From Heterodera schachtii (lineage: Eukaryota > Nematoda > Chromadorea > Rhabditida > Heteroderidae), in contig SIJG01000053.1 of assembly GCA_023374025.1 (NCBI GenBank), positions 1-64,000 of the forward strand: 64,000 nt of DNA, read 5' to 3'. A program made the position numbers and the translations under genes. The notes beneath the pieces were generated by a model that saw only the letters and a list, made by a program, of their open reading frames with translations, was not told the origin of the DNA and did no database searches. Shown here one piece after another: positions 50,827 to 64,000 of this stretch (positions are counted from its first letter, which is position 1; the number at the start of each line of letters is the position of its first letter).

Positions 50827-51291
50827 GGTAATACTGTAGCTTGTCCCCCCCTTTTTGGAAAAAAAATTTTCAAAAATTTTTTTGCCCTAAAAACAAGTTT
50901 CCAGGGATTTTTGGGGTCGCTGAGCACGAATCCTGCATCCATTTCGGCCAATTTCGAATCCCGGACCCGAATTCGAACAAAAAGTCGAAAATTCTATTTT
51001 TCGAATTTCGCATTTTGTGTCTAAAAATGACTTAAATGATCTTTTATTGCAAAATTGGTAACTTTTAGAATGCTTTCGTATATTTAAACCGATATTGAAG
51101 CCAAAATGCGAAATTCGAAAATTTGAGTTTTCGACTTTTTGTTCGAATTCGGTCCGGGATTAGGAATTGGTCTAAATGGGCGCCGGATTCGTGATCAGCG
51201 ACCCCGAAAACCCCATAAAAAGTGTTTTTATGACTTTTGAGAACATAAAAAAAATTTCGAAAAGGGGGGGGGGACAAACTGAACTATTACC
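50827..51291. mobile_element. 465-bp inverted-repeat element, GGTANTANTG family
   Basis: The left end GGTAATACTGTAGCTTGTCC and right end (inverted GGTAATAGTTCAGTTTGTCC) frame arms with CCAGGGATTTTTGGGGTCGC, GAATCCTGCATCCATTTCGG and GAATTCGAACAAAAAGTCGA. Arm identity is good but imperfect. The right flank is the duplicated segment rather than a target duplication. Confidence 0.88.
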
Positions 51292-51430
51292 GCTTAGTCT
51301 TGGTCCTAGGCTTAGCTCTAAGCTTAGACTTGCTTGGGCTTAGGCTTTATTTTACGCCCATTGTACGAACTGCTATTGATCCAGGTTTAATTTCAGTTGG
51401 GAACTCAGCTTTAATATTATTGTATAACTT

Positions 51431-51785
51431 GGTAATACTGTAGCTTGTCCCCCCCCTTTTTGGAAAAAAATTTTCAAAAATTTTTTTGCCCTAAAAACAA
51501 GTTTCCAGGGATTTTTGGGGTCGCTGAGCACGAATCCTGCATCCATTTCGGCCAATTTCGAATCCCGGACCCGAATTCGAACAAAAAGTCGAAAATTCTA
51601 TTTTTCGAATTTCGCATTTTGTGTCTAAAAATGACTTAAATGATCTTTTATTGCAAAATTGGTAACTTTTAGAATGCTTTCGTATATTTAAACCGATATT
51701 GAAGCCAAAATGCGAAATTCGAAAATTTGAGTTTTCGACTTTTTGTTCGAATTCGGGTCCGGGATTCGAAATAAGCCGAAATGGA
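51431..51785. mobile_element. Second, 3'-truncated copy of the 50827 element
   Basis: From 51431 the sequence repeats 50827 onward almost base for base through the left arm and centre, and into the right arm (GAATTCGGGTCCGGGATTCG). It then breaks after GATGCCGGATTCGT, at about 51797, into an unrelated A-rich and C-rich stretch. The right terminus is missing. Confidence 0.9.
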
Positions 51786-51904
51786 TGCCGGATTCGTCCG
51801 CCGCAAAAAAAAGCGGAGTGAAAAGCAAAAAAAAAAAAAAGGTCATCGCCCCGGGGGGTTGTACCCCCCCCCCCCCCCCCAAACCGAAATCCTGGGACCG
51901 TCCC

Positions 51905-51950
51905 TGATTCGACGACGGAATGGCAAAGAAATGAGAAAAATTAAAAGGGA
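51905..51950. repeat. About 40-bp segment shared with 57122-57165
   Basis: TTCGACGACGGAATGGCAAA followed by GAAATGAGAAAAATTAAAAG occurs here and again from about 57123. The flanks differ, so it is probably the end of another repeat family. Confidence 0.8.
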
Positions 51951-52084
51951 AAAGCAAAAGCGCGTGGTCAGCTGATCGATTAGTGAGCGCAAATGAAAGT
52001 GTTCAAAAAAATACTAAAGTGATCAATCGATCAGAGGTTTGAAAATGCTGCGGTAAACGATTGATTGCCTTACGCCAATTTGTA

Positions 52085-52575
52085 CGTAAGCAATCTTCTT
52101 AACAAAATTGCATTAAAAAAATGGCAAAAAATAGTAATTTTTTGGCGAAAACGGCGAAAATTTTTGCAAAATATACCCCTAATTCGGGATTTCAAAAAAG
52201 CAAAAATACACCCCCTAAAATCGGCTGAAAAAATAAAAAATACACCCTCTAAAAATCGAATTTTTGTCTTAAGCCCCCCCCCCCCCCCCGAAACCAAAAA
52301 AAAAGTAAAAAATTTTCAGTAAATTTTTGAAATTTTAAGCAATCTTCTTAACAAAATTGCATTAAAAAATGGCAAAAAATAGTAATTTTTTGGCGAAAAC
52401 GGGAAAATTTTTGCAAAATATACCCCTAATTCGGGATTTCAAAAAAGCAAAAATACACCCCTAAAAATCGGCTGAAAAAAGAAAAAAATACACCCCCTAA
52501 AAATCGAATTTTTGTCTTCAGCCCCCCACCCCCCCCCCCCCCCCGAAGCCAAGGGTCTGGCTACACCCTTGGGTC
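52085..52575. repeat. Tandem pair of the CACCCCCTAAAAATCG repeat
   Basis: Two copies, about 52090-52300 and 52338-52570, each run AGCAATCTTCTTAACAAAAT, TGGCAAAAAATAGTAATTTT, TACCCCTAATTCGGGATTTC, ATACACCCCCTAAAAATCG-like, then a long C run and CGAAACC or CGAAGCCAAGGGTCTGG. The family also occurs in the PRPF40 intron (42.8 kb). Confidence 0.9.
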
Positions 52576-52917
52576 AAAGGGAAGGACGGAAAGCATTTGG
52601 GGGCCAATCAAAGCAATGAATGAACTTCCCGCGCATGCATATTCCCATCAATCCAAAACATGCGTTTTTTGAGCATTTTTCTCAAGTTTTTTGGTTATGC
52701 TCCGAATTGACGGCTGTAGGAAAATCTGTCCGTTATATCTCATCTAGAGCTTTCAAATGATACCAAATTAGTCATTATTCGATCCTTTTAAAAATCCCCC
52801 CTCTATATAAGTCAGAAGTGCCGAAACACCCAAAAAGTGACAAAGTGAAAATTTCTCATTTTGATTAGTTTATATATGCGCACACATCAACAATAATACA
52901 TATACATACAATTCAAA

Positions 52918-53060
52918 TGATCGGGTGTATTGACAATTACAATATGGGGCATTATGACAGTTTATGGGCACGCCGACAAAACAACAAGTGATCGGGGGTA
53001 TTGACAATTACAATATGGGGCATTATGACAGTTTATGGACACGCTGACAACGCAATACAT
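52918..53060. repeat. 71-bp tandem duplication
   Basis: TGATCGGGTGTATTGACAAT at 52918 and TGATCGGGGGTATTGACAAT at 52989 begin two near-identical copies that include TATGGGGCATTATGACAGTT and TATGGRCACGCYGACAA. It lies just past the 3' end of the phosphatase gene. Confidence 0.9.
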
Positions 53061-53132
53061 TCGCAAATGATCATATTCCATCCTGACGATCCCTCCGTCA
53101 TCGGCCGGCCCGGCGACGTCAGCAGCAGCAGC

Positions 53133-54433
53133 TCAGCCCCGTCGCATGGTGGAGTTCAGTGCCTGCACGAGGGCGTTGAGCGCGTTCACGTTGATGTTCA
53201 GCTTTGACGCCTTGTTTTGTGCATAACTGAAAAAATTAAAAATTCATTTTTGTTTGATGAAAATTTGAAAACCCACCGAAGAATCACGAAGTAAATGTAG
53301 AGGTACTGGTCGAGCGTCTGTATGCTTTGCGATCGTTGGCGCCGGAGGTCACGGATGAGAGCGAAGATGTTGAGAGGCTGGCCGAGGTGCAGCGTTTGGT
53401 TGGCCAAGTACACCGCCACGAGCGTTCCAGTGCGTCCGATGCCTGGAATGGGAAAAATGATTAATTTTTCAATATTTGTGTTTCCGTTAACTCACCAGCT
53501 GAACAGTGCACAACCGCTCGGGGGACGCCGATCACATGGTACAGCAGGCGCAGTGGGGCCAGGTCGCTGTGGGGCACTCCGCGGTCGGGCCATTGTCGCC
53601 AGTGGAAGTGTTGAACGCGCAAGTGGCCCTGTCGCATCTGCGGTGCTCCAACGATGAGGTCCGTCCTGTAGAGCGCGCCTTCCACGTGGTATTCGCGCAC
53701 GAATTTGACCATGATCTGGTTGTTGGCGAAGCGCATGAGCTAGGAGGGAAGGGGAAATGATTAATTGTTAAATTGGTTAAAATTTCAAAACCCACCTTGT
53801 TGTCCGCGGTCGGCCAGTACTGATGACACTTGATCCGATTTTGTTCGATGGTGTCGCAGAGCATCACAATGCCTTCGATGTTCTCCTGCACGATCATTGT
53901 CCAGAAGTCGTCGCAGGTCGTCTCGAGCGGGCCTTGAGTGCAGATGAAGCGGTTCTCGCCGAACGTGCTGATCCAGTTGGCGTGGATGTAGCGTCCGCTG
54001 TGGAGTCGCACCCGGTTGATTTCCGTGCAGATCACATCTCGGTAGCGGTTGCATTCCAAGTTCCTGCAATTAAAATTGGGAAGATTAGACATGCACAAAT
54101 TGAACACGACGCCAAAACCCACCGTGTAAACTCAGGCGATGGCTCCGGTCGTGGCGCTGCGTTGAGTTCGGTGAATTCGCTGACCAGGTCCTGCACGGAG
54201 CGCGGCGTTGTGTCGTTGACGAAGCGTTCCAGGGCGAAGAAGAATTCTGCCGTGTCCTCCCATCTGCGAAGAGTTGGCGTCTGCGCGAGCACACTCTGTT
54301 CCTGCGTCGTTGTTGGACGCCCTTGCTGCTGCTGAGTGCCGGCCTGACGAGTCTGCTGCGTTGACCGGCGGGTTGGGCGTCGCGGTGCTTCCGTCTGGCC
54401 CCTCTTTTGGCGTCCACTTCCAGCGCCGGACAT
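53133..54433 (-). CDS. Protein tyrosine phosphatase, 360 residues, five exons
   Basis: This is a classical Cys-based tyrosine phosphatase domain. Minus exons 54123-54433, 53796-54063, 53496-53739, 53277-53442 and 53133-53226 total 1,083 bases in phase. The N-terminal about 70 residues are Gln/Thr/Arg-rich low complexity (RRSTQQTRQAGTQQQQGRPT). The domain then shows NRYRDVICTEINRVRL, YIHANWI, FICTQGPLETTCDDFWTMIV, GIVMLCDTIE, the WPD loop QWPDRGVP with its general-acid Asp, and the P-loop VHCSAG|IGRTGT with catalytic Cys and Arg, split by an intron. Next is QRSQSIQTLDQYLYIY. All key residues are present, so it should be active. It resembles the expanded nematode soluble PTP family. Start ATG 54433 is the most upstream in this frame I could support. 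It is divergent from the gene at 54805. Confidence 0.93.
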
Positions 54434-54704
54434 CCGCGTTTGCTGTGTGCGTTGAGGTTGAAATGCGCGGCAGAGCGTTGTTGATCACTGTAAAAGGGAA
54501 AAAAAAAATTAATGATGTGCAAATGGAGGGGGTGAGGGGAAAACGGGCGATGGTGAAGACGGCGCACCTCAGTAATTAGGCGCGAGGCGTGTCGAAAATA
54601 ATAGACGTGAATTGAAGGAAATGGAATAAGTGAGAATTTTGGGCATTTTCCGCCCTTATATATCAATTTTTTTTTCCAAATTCCTTCCAGCAGAATTGGA
54701 TCTG

Positions 54705-54715
54705 TATAAAAGGGG
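54705..54715 (+). promoter_or_regulatory. TATA box of the lysine-rich membrane protein gene
   Basis: TATAAAAGGGG lies 100 bases before the ATG at 54805. A CTTCTTCTTCTTCTTCTTC tract at about 54750, a plausible initiation region, is about 35-45 bases downstream of it. Clear TATA boxes are rare in this window and suggest a strong or regulated promoter. Confidence 0.65.
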
Positions 54716-54804
54716 TCGTCTTTCCCTCCGCTTCACATTTCTTCTTCTTCTTCTTCTTCACCACACTCCAACCAACGAACCGCTTCAGTGCGCAACGCAA
54801 CGCA

Positions 54805-55304
54805 ATGGCCACTTACCTATTCATCGCTGCTGCTGCCTTCGGAGCAGGAATTGTAATGCTGCGCTTTCTTCATTTTTTTCAATTTGCATTTCATAACATT
54901 TTTGTCCTTTTCAGTACTGTTGGAAGACGTACCTCGGCCCGATGTTCGACCAACCGAAGAGCGACGACGAGGAGAAGCCCAAGCCGGAAGGAGGCGAAGA
55001 AGCGACGACCGCCGGCGACAAGGAGGAGAAGAAGGCTGGCAGCAAGGGCGACAAGCACAAGAAGAAGGACAAGAAGGGCGAAGGCGCAGCAGCAGCACCA
55101 GCGGCGGACAAAAAGGAGGAGAAGCGCAAGGACAAACACCGATCAAAGGAGGCGGGGAAGAGCGACGACAGCAAAGCGGGCAAGAAGGACAAGCACGGGA
55201 AGAAGGACAAGAAGGGCAAGAAGAAGGACACCGCCGATGCATCCACCGTGGACGAAGCGCTGGGAGAACAGAGCACAGCGGAGACGAGCCAAGCAGAGGA
55301 ATAG
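54805..55304 (+). CDS. Small protein with N-terminal membrane segment and long Lys/Glu/Asp-rich tail (145 residues)
   Basis: Exon 1 (54805-54852) and exon 2 (54915-55304) join in phase 0 and stop with TAG. The N-terminus MATYLFIAAAAFGAGI|YCWKTY is a signal peptide or, more likely, a signal anchor, because no clear cleavage site follows. From about residue 28 the chain is low-complexity and highly charged, with many repeats of the KKDKKG, DKHKKK and KEEKRKD type and Ala/Ser patches, ending STAETSQAEE. I know no family with this exact arrangement. Surface, ER-anchored or secreted roles are all possible. The upstream TATA box and a good 3' AATAAA at about 55588 support a real, probably well-expressed gene. 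Its codons are GC-rich compared with the flanks. Confidence 0.75.
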
Positions 55305-55822
55305 CCAGGCCCTGCTGCGTGCAAATGACAGTGTTCGACGACGACGTCTCGCGACACCAACACACCCGTCCCTTGCTTTCGATCATTCCCTTCCCGTCCG
55401 ATTGCTGTGTTTTGTCTGTTCCAATGCTTCCTAAATGTTCCCCTTGTGAACAGTGATCCTTCCTTATGTGACCTGAATATGTATATATTGTATACCCATT
55501 AATATATTGTGCTTCGCTTGTTCGATATTTGTGAAATCTCATTCATATTCATCGTCATTGTATTTATATACACATTTGATATATTAATAAAATGGCATAT
55601 CGGTTGTGCATAAATTGTATAGTTTAATTCCGTGTTTCATTGAGAAGACAGACCTACCTGTTTTTGCCTTTAAATCCTCCCCACGGGTTGGTAATCAGTA
55701 TTTGGCATTCGTCTCATTGACTGAAATTCCGACCCCGATATTTTAGCCCATTTTTCGAATCTTCCGCTTCTCTGTTGTCCCTATTTTAAAGCATATTCCG
55801 ATATTTGTTTTTGGCCCCATTC

Positions 55823-56216
55823 GGTACTAATGCACTTTACCCGACATAATTTTTTTTTTGTCTAAATTCATGTAAAATAGCTTCTGGGGGTTTTCAGCAT
55901 CGTTGATTACGAATCTGGCGTTCATTTCAACTAATCCCGTACACCAGAATCCGAAATCGAACTTTGGGTCGAACATCGAAAGTTTTTCAAAATCCTATTC
56001 AAAAAAAAAGTTCAACAAGATGCATAGTGAAAAATCAACGAAAATCAATGCTCGCATGGATACAATTCTGTGAATTGAGACCTTTCGGGTTCTGGTGTAA
56101 GGAATTAGTTGAAATGAACGCCAGATTCGTAATCAGCTTATGCTGAAAGCCCCCGGAAGCTATTTTACATGAATTTATACAAAAAAAAATTATGTCGGGT
56201 AAAGTGCATTAGTACC
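55823..56216. mobile_element. 394-bp inverted-repeat element, GGTANTANTG family, 9-bp target duplication
   Basis: GCCCCATTC flanks the element at 55814-55822 and 56217-56225. The ends are GGTACTAATGCACTTTACCC and its inverted copy. The arms carry TGTAAAATAGCTTCTGGGGG, GATTACGAATCTGGCGTTCA and TTTCAACTAAT. There is no coding capacity. Confidence 0.93.
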
Positions 56217-56354
56217 GCCCCATTCTCTATTGAATTGCACTTTTCACCTTCGTCAATTTCACTGGCGACTTTTTCGTCGCTCAGTTTCATTTGTTGCATG
56301 TGCCTTTCGTGTTGTTTCATCTTCCATTGTCTCTGGCGTTACTTCTGTTTTGTT

Positions 56355-56950
56355 CAGGGCTGCCAGATTAAAATTTTCAAAAGCCTCATTCGGCAAGCAA
56401 AAAAGCCTCATTTTGGGTCAAAAAGCCTCATTTTTACAAAATTTATTCAAAACACGCTTAAAATGTTCAAATGTTGTATTTTTGACTGTCCATGATCAAT
56501 TTGAGCAATTTTTTGTTAGAAATAAGCATTTGAGAAATTCTGAGCACGAAAAACCGAAGTTGATTTTTTGCGGCGCTTTTTCCAAAAAACTTTTGGAGAA
56601 CAATGGGGGCCGGCGGTGCCGATAGGCGGCGCCGGGAAAATTTTTGTAATTTTTAATACGATTTGTTAACAGATTTGTCCACAAAAATGGTCAAATTTTG
56701 TGATTTTGAGCAAATTTTTAAGAAAATAAAGGACTTTTAGGGGCTGGCGGTGCCGATAGGCGCCGCCAGGGAAAAAATTGAGAATTTTGACTATATCTTT
56801 AGCAGATTTTCATTAAAAAAACTCAAAAAAACCACAAAAAGCCTCAAAAATTCTCAAAAAACCACAAAAAGCCTCATTTTGAAAATTTAGCCTCATTGAC
56901 CTACCAAAAAACCACAAAATGAGGCTAAAGCCTCACATCTGGCAGCCCTG
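56355..56950. mobile_element. 596-bp hAT-like element with two hairpin cores and 8-bp target duplication
   Basis: CAGGGCTGCCAG and CTGGCAGCCCTG ends are flanked by GTTTTGTT at 56347-56354 and 56951-56958. Near both ends AAAGCCTCATTTT or AAAACCACAAAA is repeated many times. The interior has two copies of the hairpin core, at 56612-56633 and 56744-56769 (the latter with an 11-bp stem). It also has the flanking TTTTGAGCAAATTTTTAAG shared with the 30347 element and GCGCTTTTTCCAAAA shared with the 7423 element. No transposase was found. Confidence 0.93.
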
Positions 56951-56958
56951 GTTTTGTT

Positions 56959-57405
56959 CCTTCCTTTTATCGTTTCCAATTCCCTCCACTTTTGTCTTTT
57001 CATTTTCCATTGGCACCACCTTTTTTTTTGCTTTGATGGCATTTGTATTTGTCCTATTGTTAGCTATGATTTCATTGGTTGTTGCAGGCGCCATATGTGA
57101 AATATGAAGAAAAAAGCCGACATTCGACGACGGAATGGCAAAGAAATGAGAAAAATTAAAAGGGTTTTTTTTTAATTTATCGGTACTGTCAAAATAAATC
57201 CTTGTCGAATTCACAATTTTTCTGATGCTGTCGAATTCACTCGCTGTCTAAACCACGTGCAGACAGTAAAAAAAAGCGAGATAGTTTACTGTCTAAATCA
57301 CTCACTGTCGAAATCACCTTGCATGAATATATTTCACCAGACATCAAATTTTCTTATTATTCCCTTTCTTTAATAAAAAAAAAAGTCAGTTTCGAGTAAA
57401 TGAAA
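56959..57405. other. Spacer; contains TGTCNAANTCAC repeats
   Basis: At 57195-57320 the phrase CTGTCGAATTCACTC or CTGTCTAAATCACTC recurs four to five times. Otherwise A/T-rich. No AAA ATPase exons are found here that could complete the minus-strand gene starting at 58393. Confidence 0.45.
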
Positions 57406-58393
57406 TCAACAGAGATTCTCGGGATCGTCGTCCTCTTCTCGCCGTGCATTCTCCCGCACTTCGTTCCAATGAATGTCAAACGCACACAGTGGCGAAATTC
57501 GATGCGTCTTGGCATTTTGTCTTCCTTCGTCCGCGGCTTGGCCTTTTTCGTCCGTCTTTTTCTTCTCCCCTTTCGTTTTTCCCTCGGATTCATTCGCAAA
57601 TTCCATGTCAGTGATGCGGAAAATAAGGCGCTGACCATAATAAAAAAGTTCCAATTCGTTAAAATGTTCACAAACGAAAGCGTCGCAAAAGAACGAACGA
57701 ATGAATCTGAAGGAAGAGGCAAAGTAATGGGAAAGAGTCGATTTACAATGGGAAATGCGAAAGTTGGGCCAAATTTGGCCAAAGTTCCAAGGGCAATTCG
57801 GACGCTGACAAATTCGGCTGCAAAAACATTTTGGAAATGAGGACGGAAGAAGCGGGAAGAATGGCCAGCCGAACCAAAAGAGAATCGTCGTGAAAGGGCA
57901 ACAAAATGCGCATCGGCGGCACCTGCGGCATTAATCGGGCGTCTTTTGGTGAAAAGCACACCGCAAAACGGCATAAACTCACTTCGGCACTGGGCCACAA
58001 TGATAAAAGTTTGTCAGTCGATTTGCCATTTGGCGAAAGGAACAAAACGGCACTCCTCGGTCTCAACCCGGCGATGTTTAATGTTTCTGGATGAACTAAC
58101 GCCAAATTGTGACGGACCCATCCGCAGAGAGTGACGGGCAAAGGGCACTCATTGCCATTCGTTTGACTTTTGTTGTGTTGGCGAAGTGCAAGTCCAAAAT
58201 GGGGTCTGATCAGAGCGAAGCGGCAGAGCTCAAAGTCCGACGTGTCGCAACGGATTTGCTCAGCCTCCGTTGGCCTCGCATTTGGCGTTTGTCGGCCAAT
58301 TCTATGCTCATCGATGTCTTTTGTAAGGAAAAAACAATCGCAGAAGCGGCATTTTTGGATCAAGTGACGTTTTTTCTTAGAAGAAGAGCTCAT
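57406..58393 (-). CDS. AFG2A/SPATA5-like N-terminal domain protein, AAA modules absent
   Basis: Exon 1 (57747-58393) and exon 2 (57406-57706) join in phase, giving 315 residues. The N-terminus MSSSSKKKRHLIQKC has a C-x2-C zinc-finger-like motif (CRFCDCFFLTKDIDEH). A double-psi-barrel-like region follows: TLNIAGLRPRSAVLFLSPNG, then LLSLWPSAEVSL, resembling the N-domain of AFG2A (ribosome-maturation AAA ATPase), and later ELFYYGQRLIFRITDME. The protein then becomes Lys/Glu-rich and stops after REEDDDPENLC. In complete family members two AAA modules follow. No Walker motifs occur downstream on this strand before the mobile elements at 56.9 kb. Either the gene is truncated, an unseen donor leads to exons elsewhere, or it is a stand-alone N-domain protein. 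The family call is tentative. Confidence 0.5.
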
Positions 58394-59008
58394 TCGCGAT
58401 ATTATTACTGACAATGGAACACTCAAATAAATCGGAGTTAAAAATCGGTTGAAAAATTTTTCTGATAAGATTAACAAAAGAAGAAATTGAAAGGAATTGC
58501 TGGCCAACTAATTAAAATTTATAATGTGTGAAAAAAGGAGGAACGAATTCAAACTATTTACATAGGTAATATGAAGTTAAAGAAGTCGATTATGACCACG
58601 ACAAAAAAATACTGAGAATAAATTGAAAGTTTGGTACAAGAAAGTGAAAAGAAATGAGAAACAAATGAAGGGACAATGGCAAATCAATATGATGCTTAAA
58701 TGAGAAAGAAAAGGAGAGAGAGAGAGAGAAAACAGTCTCAAAAGAATCATTTCAGGTTTGCGGGTGGAGAGGGTTTAACACGAAAAAAACGATTCGTTTT
58801 AAGTTTTGAATGAAAAAAAATTTATTGGGGAGGTAAGTGTCCAATGACCCACCCCAAAAGACAGCGACCCTTTTTGACAATTATTGAAAAAAAAGAACGT
58901 AACTATGAAAGAAGGGGCAAATGAATTTGAGTATTCTGCAAATGGCAAGTCAATTTGAAAGATATGGGATTCAGCTATGAAGGGATTCTAAAATGAGAAT
59001 GAAATGAG
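58394..59008. other. Spacer between two minus-strand genes
   Basis: A/T-rich, with a short GAGAGAGAGAGAGAAA run near 58715. Nothing else was recognised. Confidence 0.4.
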
Positions 59009-63639
<4,631 letters not shown>

Positions 63640-64000
63640 TACAAAATAATAATAATAATAAAATGGGGTGCTGTAAAAAAGAAAGAGAAAGGAATCAAGG
63701 ACAGATAATTATGTAGTAATTTTGAAGAAATTGAAAATTAAGCAAAAAACAAAGTGTTTTTGGGTGGTACTCACAGAAATTGCGGGAGATGATTTTAAGG
63801 CTCGGACAAATTTCGCCTATGCGCAAAGTCCGTTTCAAAAGGTTATAGCACCCATTAGCAGGCTAAATCCTTACTCCTAACCAGAATTACAACAAAAAGT
63901 TAAAAACTGAAAAAATACCTAAAAAACCGAAAATTCGAATTTCCAACTTTTTGTTGGAATTAAGATTAGGAATTCGAGTCAAAATGGATGTCATCACGTT
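63640..64000. other. 5' flank of the ACK gene and start of a GGTANTANTG-like arm
   Basis: Upstream of the ATG is an ATTATTATTATT tract. From about 63925 to the window edge the sequence (GAATTTCCAACTTTTTGTTG, GGAATTCGAGTCAAAATGGA, TGTCATCACG) follows the inner-arm plan of the inverted-repeat elements at 28.8, 47.6 and 50.8 kb. It is probably a truncated or partly displayed copy. Confidence 0.55.

Noticed and set aside
54817..55542. Long minus-strand frame opposite the lysine-rich gene
   Set aside because: It mirrors the low-complexity lysine codons; the plus strand has the TATA box, start, intron and stop.

Overview
The window is eukaryotic nuclear DNA. The clues point to a nematode, most likely a plant-parasitic tylenchid of the cyst-nematode type. 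Introns are mostly 40-60 bases with short TTTTCAG/TTTAG-like acceptors. There is a TWK-type two-pore potassium channel, a probable nematode serpentine receptor, a short-form PAS-kinase-like kinase and an ACK/SID-3-type kinase. Long runs of G or C sit inside introns and spacers. The species assignment is inference; no rRNA, tRNA or mitochondrial marker is present.

Layout: 1-0.9 kb, nothing recognised. 0.95-4.4 kb, a giant CT-rich minisatellite. 4.8-5.0 kb (+), two exons of a PMP3/UPF0057 proteolipid gene. 6.1-8.9 kb (-), a ten-exon coiled-coil protein with a 495-bp transposable element in one intron. 9-15 kb, purine- or pyrimidine-rich tandem repeats and unassigned candidate exons. 15.2-18.1 kb (+), a TWK potassium channel with a minisatellite in one intron. 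18.4-20.1 kb (+), a seven-helix receptor. 20.8-22.7 kb (-), a PASK-like kinase. 23-29 kb, spacer with several inverted-repeat elements. 29.4-30.3 kb (+), a small charged protein. 31.5-34.9 kb (+), ABCF1, followed by a small basic protein at 35.1 kb (+). 36.4-38.6 kb (-), DDRGK1. 40.6-44.2 kb (+), PRPF40, then 44.4-46.5 kb (+) nicalin. 48.4-49.8 kb (+), ABHD17. 53.1-54.4 kb (-), a tyrosine phosphatase, divergent from a TATA-driven lysine-rich membrane protein at 54.8-55.3 kb (+). 57.4-58.4 kb (-), an AFG2A-like N-terminal module without its AAA domains. 59.0-63.6 kb (-), a complete ACK (TNK2/SID-3) kinase.

Most genes are unrelated housekeeping or signalling genes. Two are linked to ER membrane protein handling (DDRGK1 in UFMylation, nicalin in multipass-protein biogenesis). 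Two sit in close same-strand pairs (ABCF1 with the small basic protein, PRPF40 with nicalin) that could be operons.

The most unusual content is mobile. At least eight short inverted-repeat elements are visible, seven of them with 8-9 bp target duplications. Three elements with unrelated ends carry the same internal hairpin core (arm GGCGGTGCC, loop GATA, arm GGCGCCGCC). A second set shares GGTANTANTG termini and a related inner arm. Gene-level oddities are a non-AG acceptor and a GC-AG intron in ABCF1, another GC-AG intron in PRPF40, a single-base frameshift in ABHD17, and truncated-looking UPF0057 and AFG2A genes.
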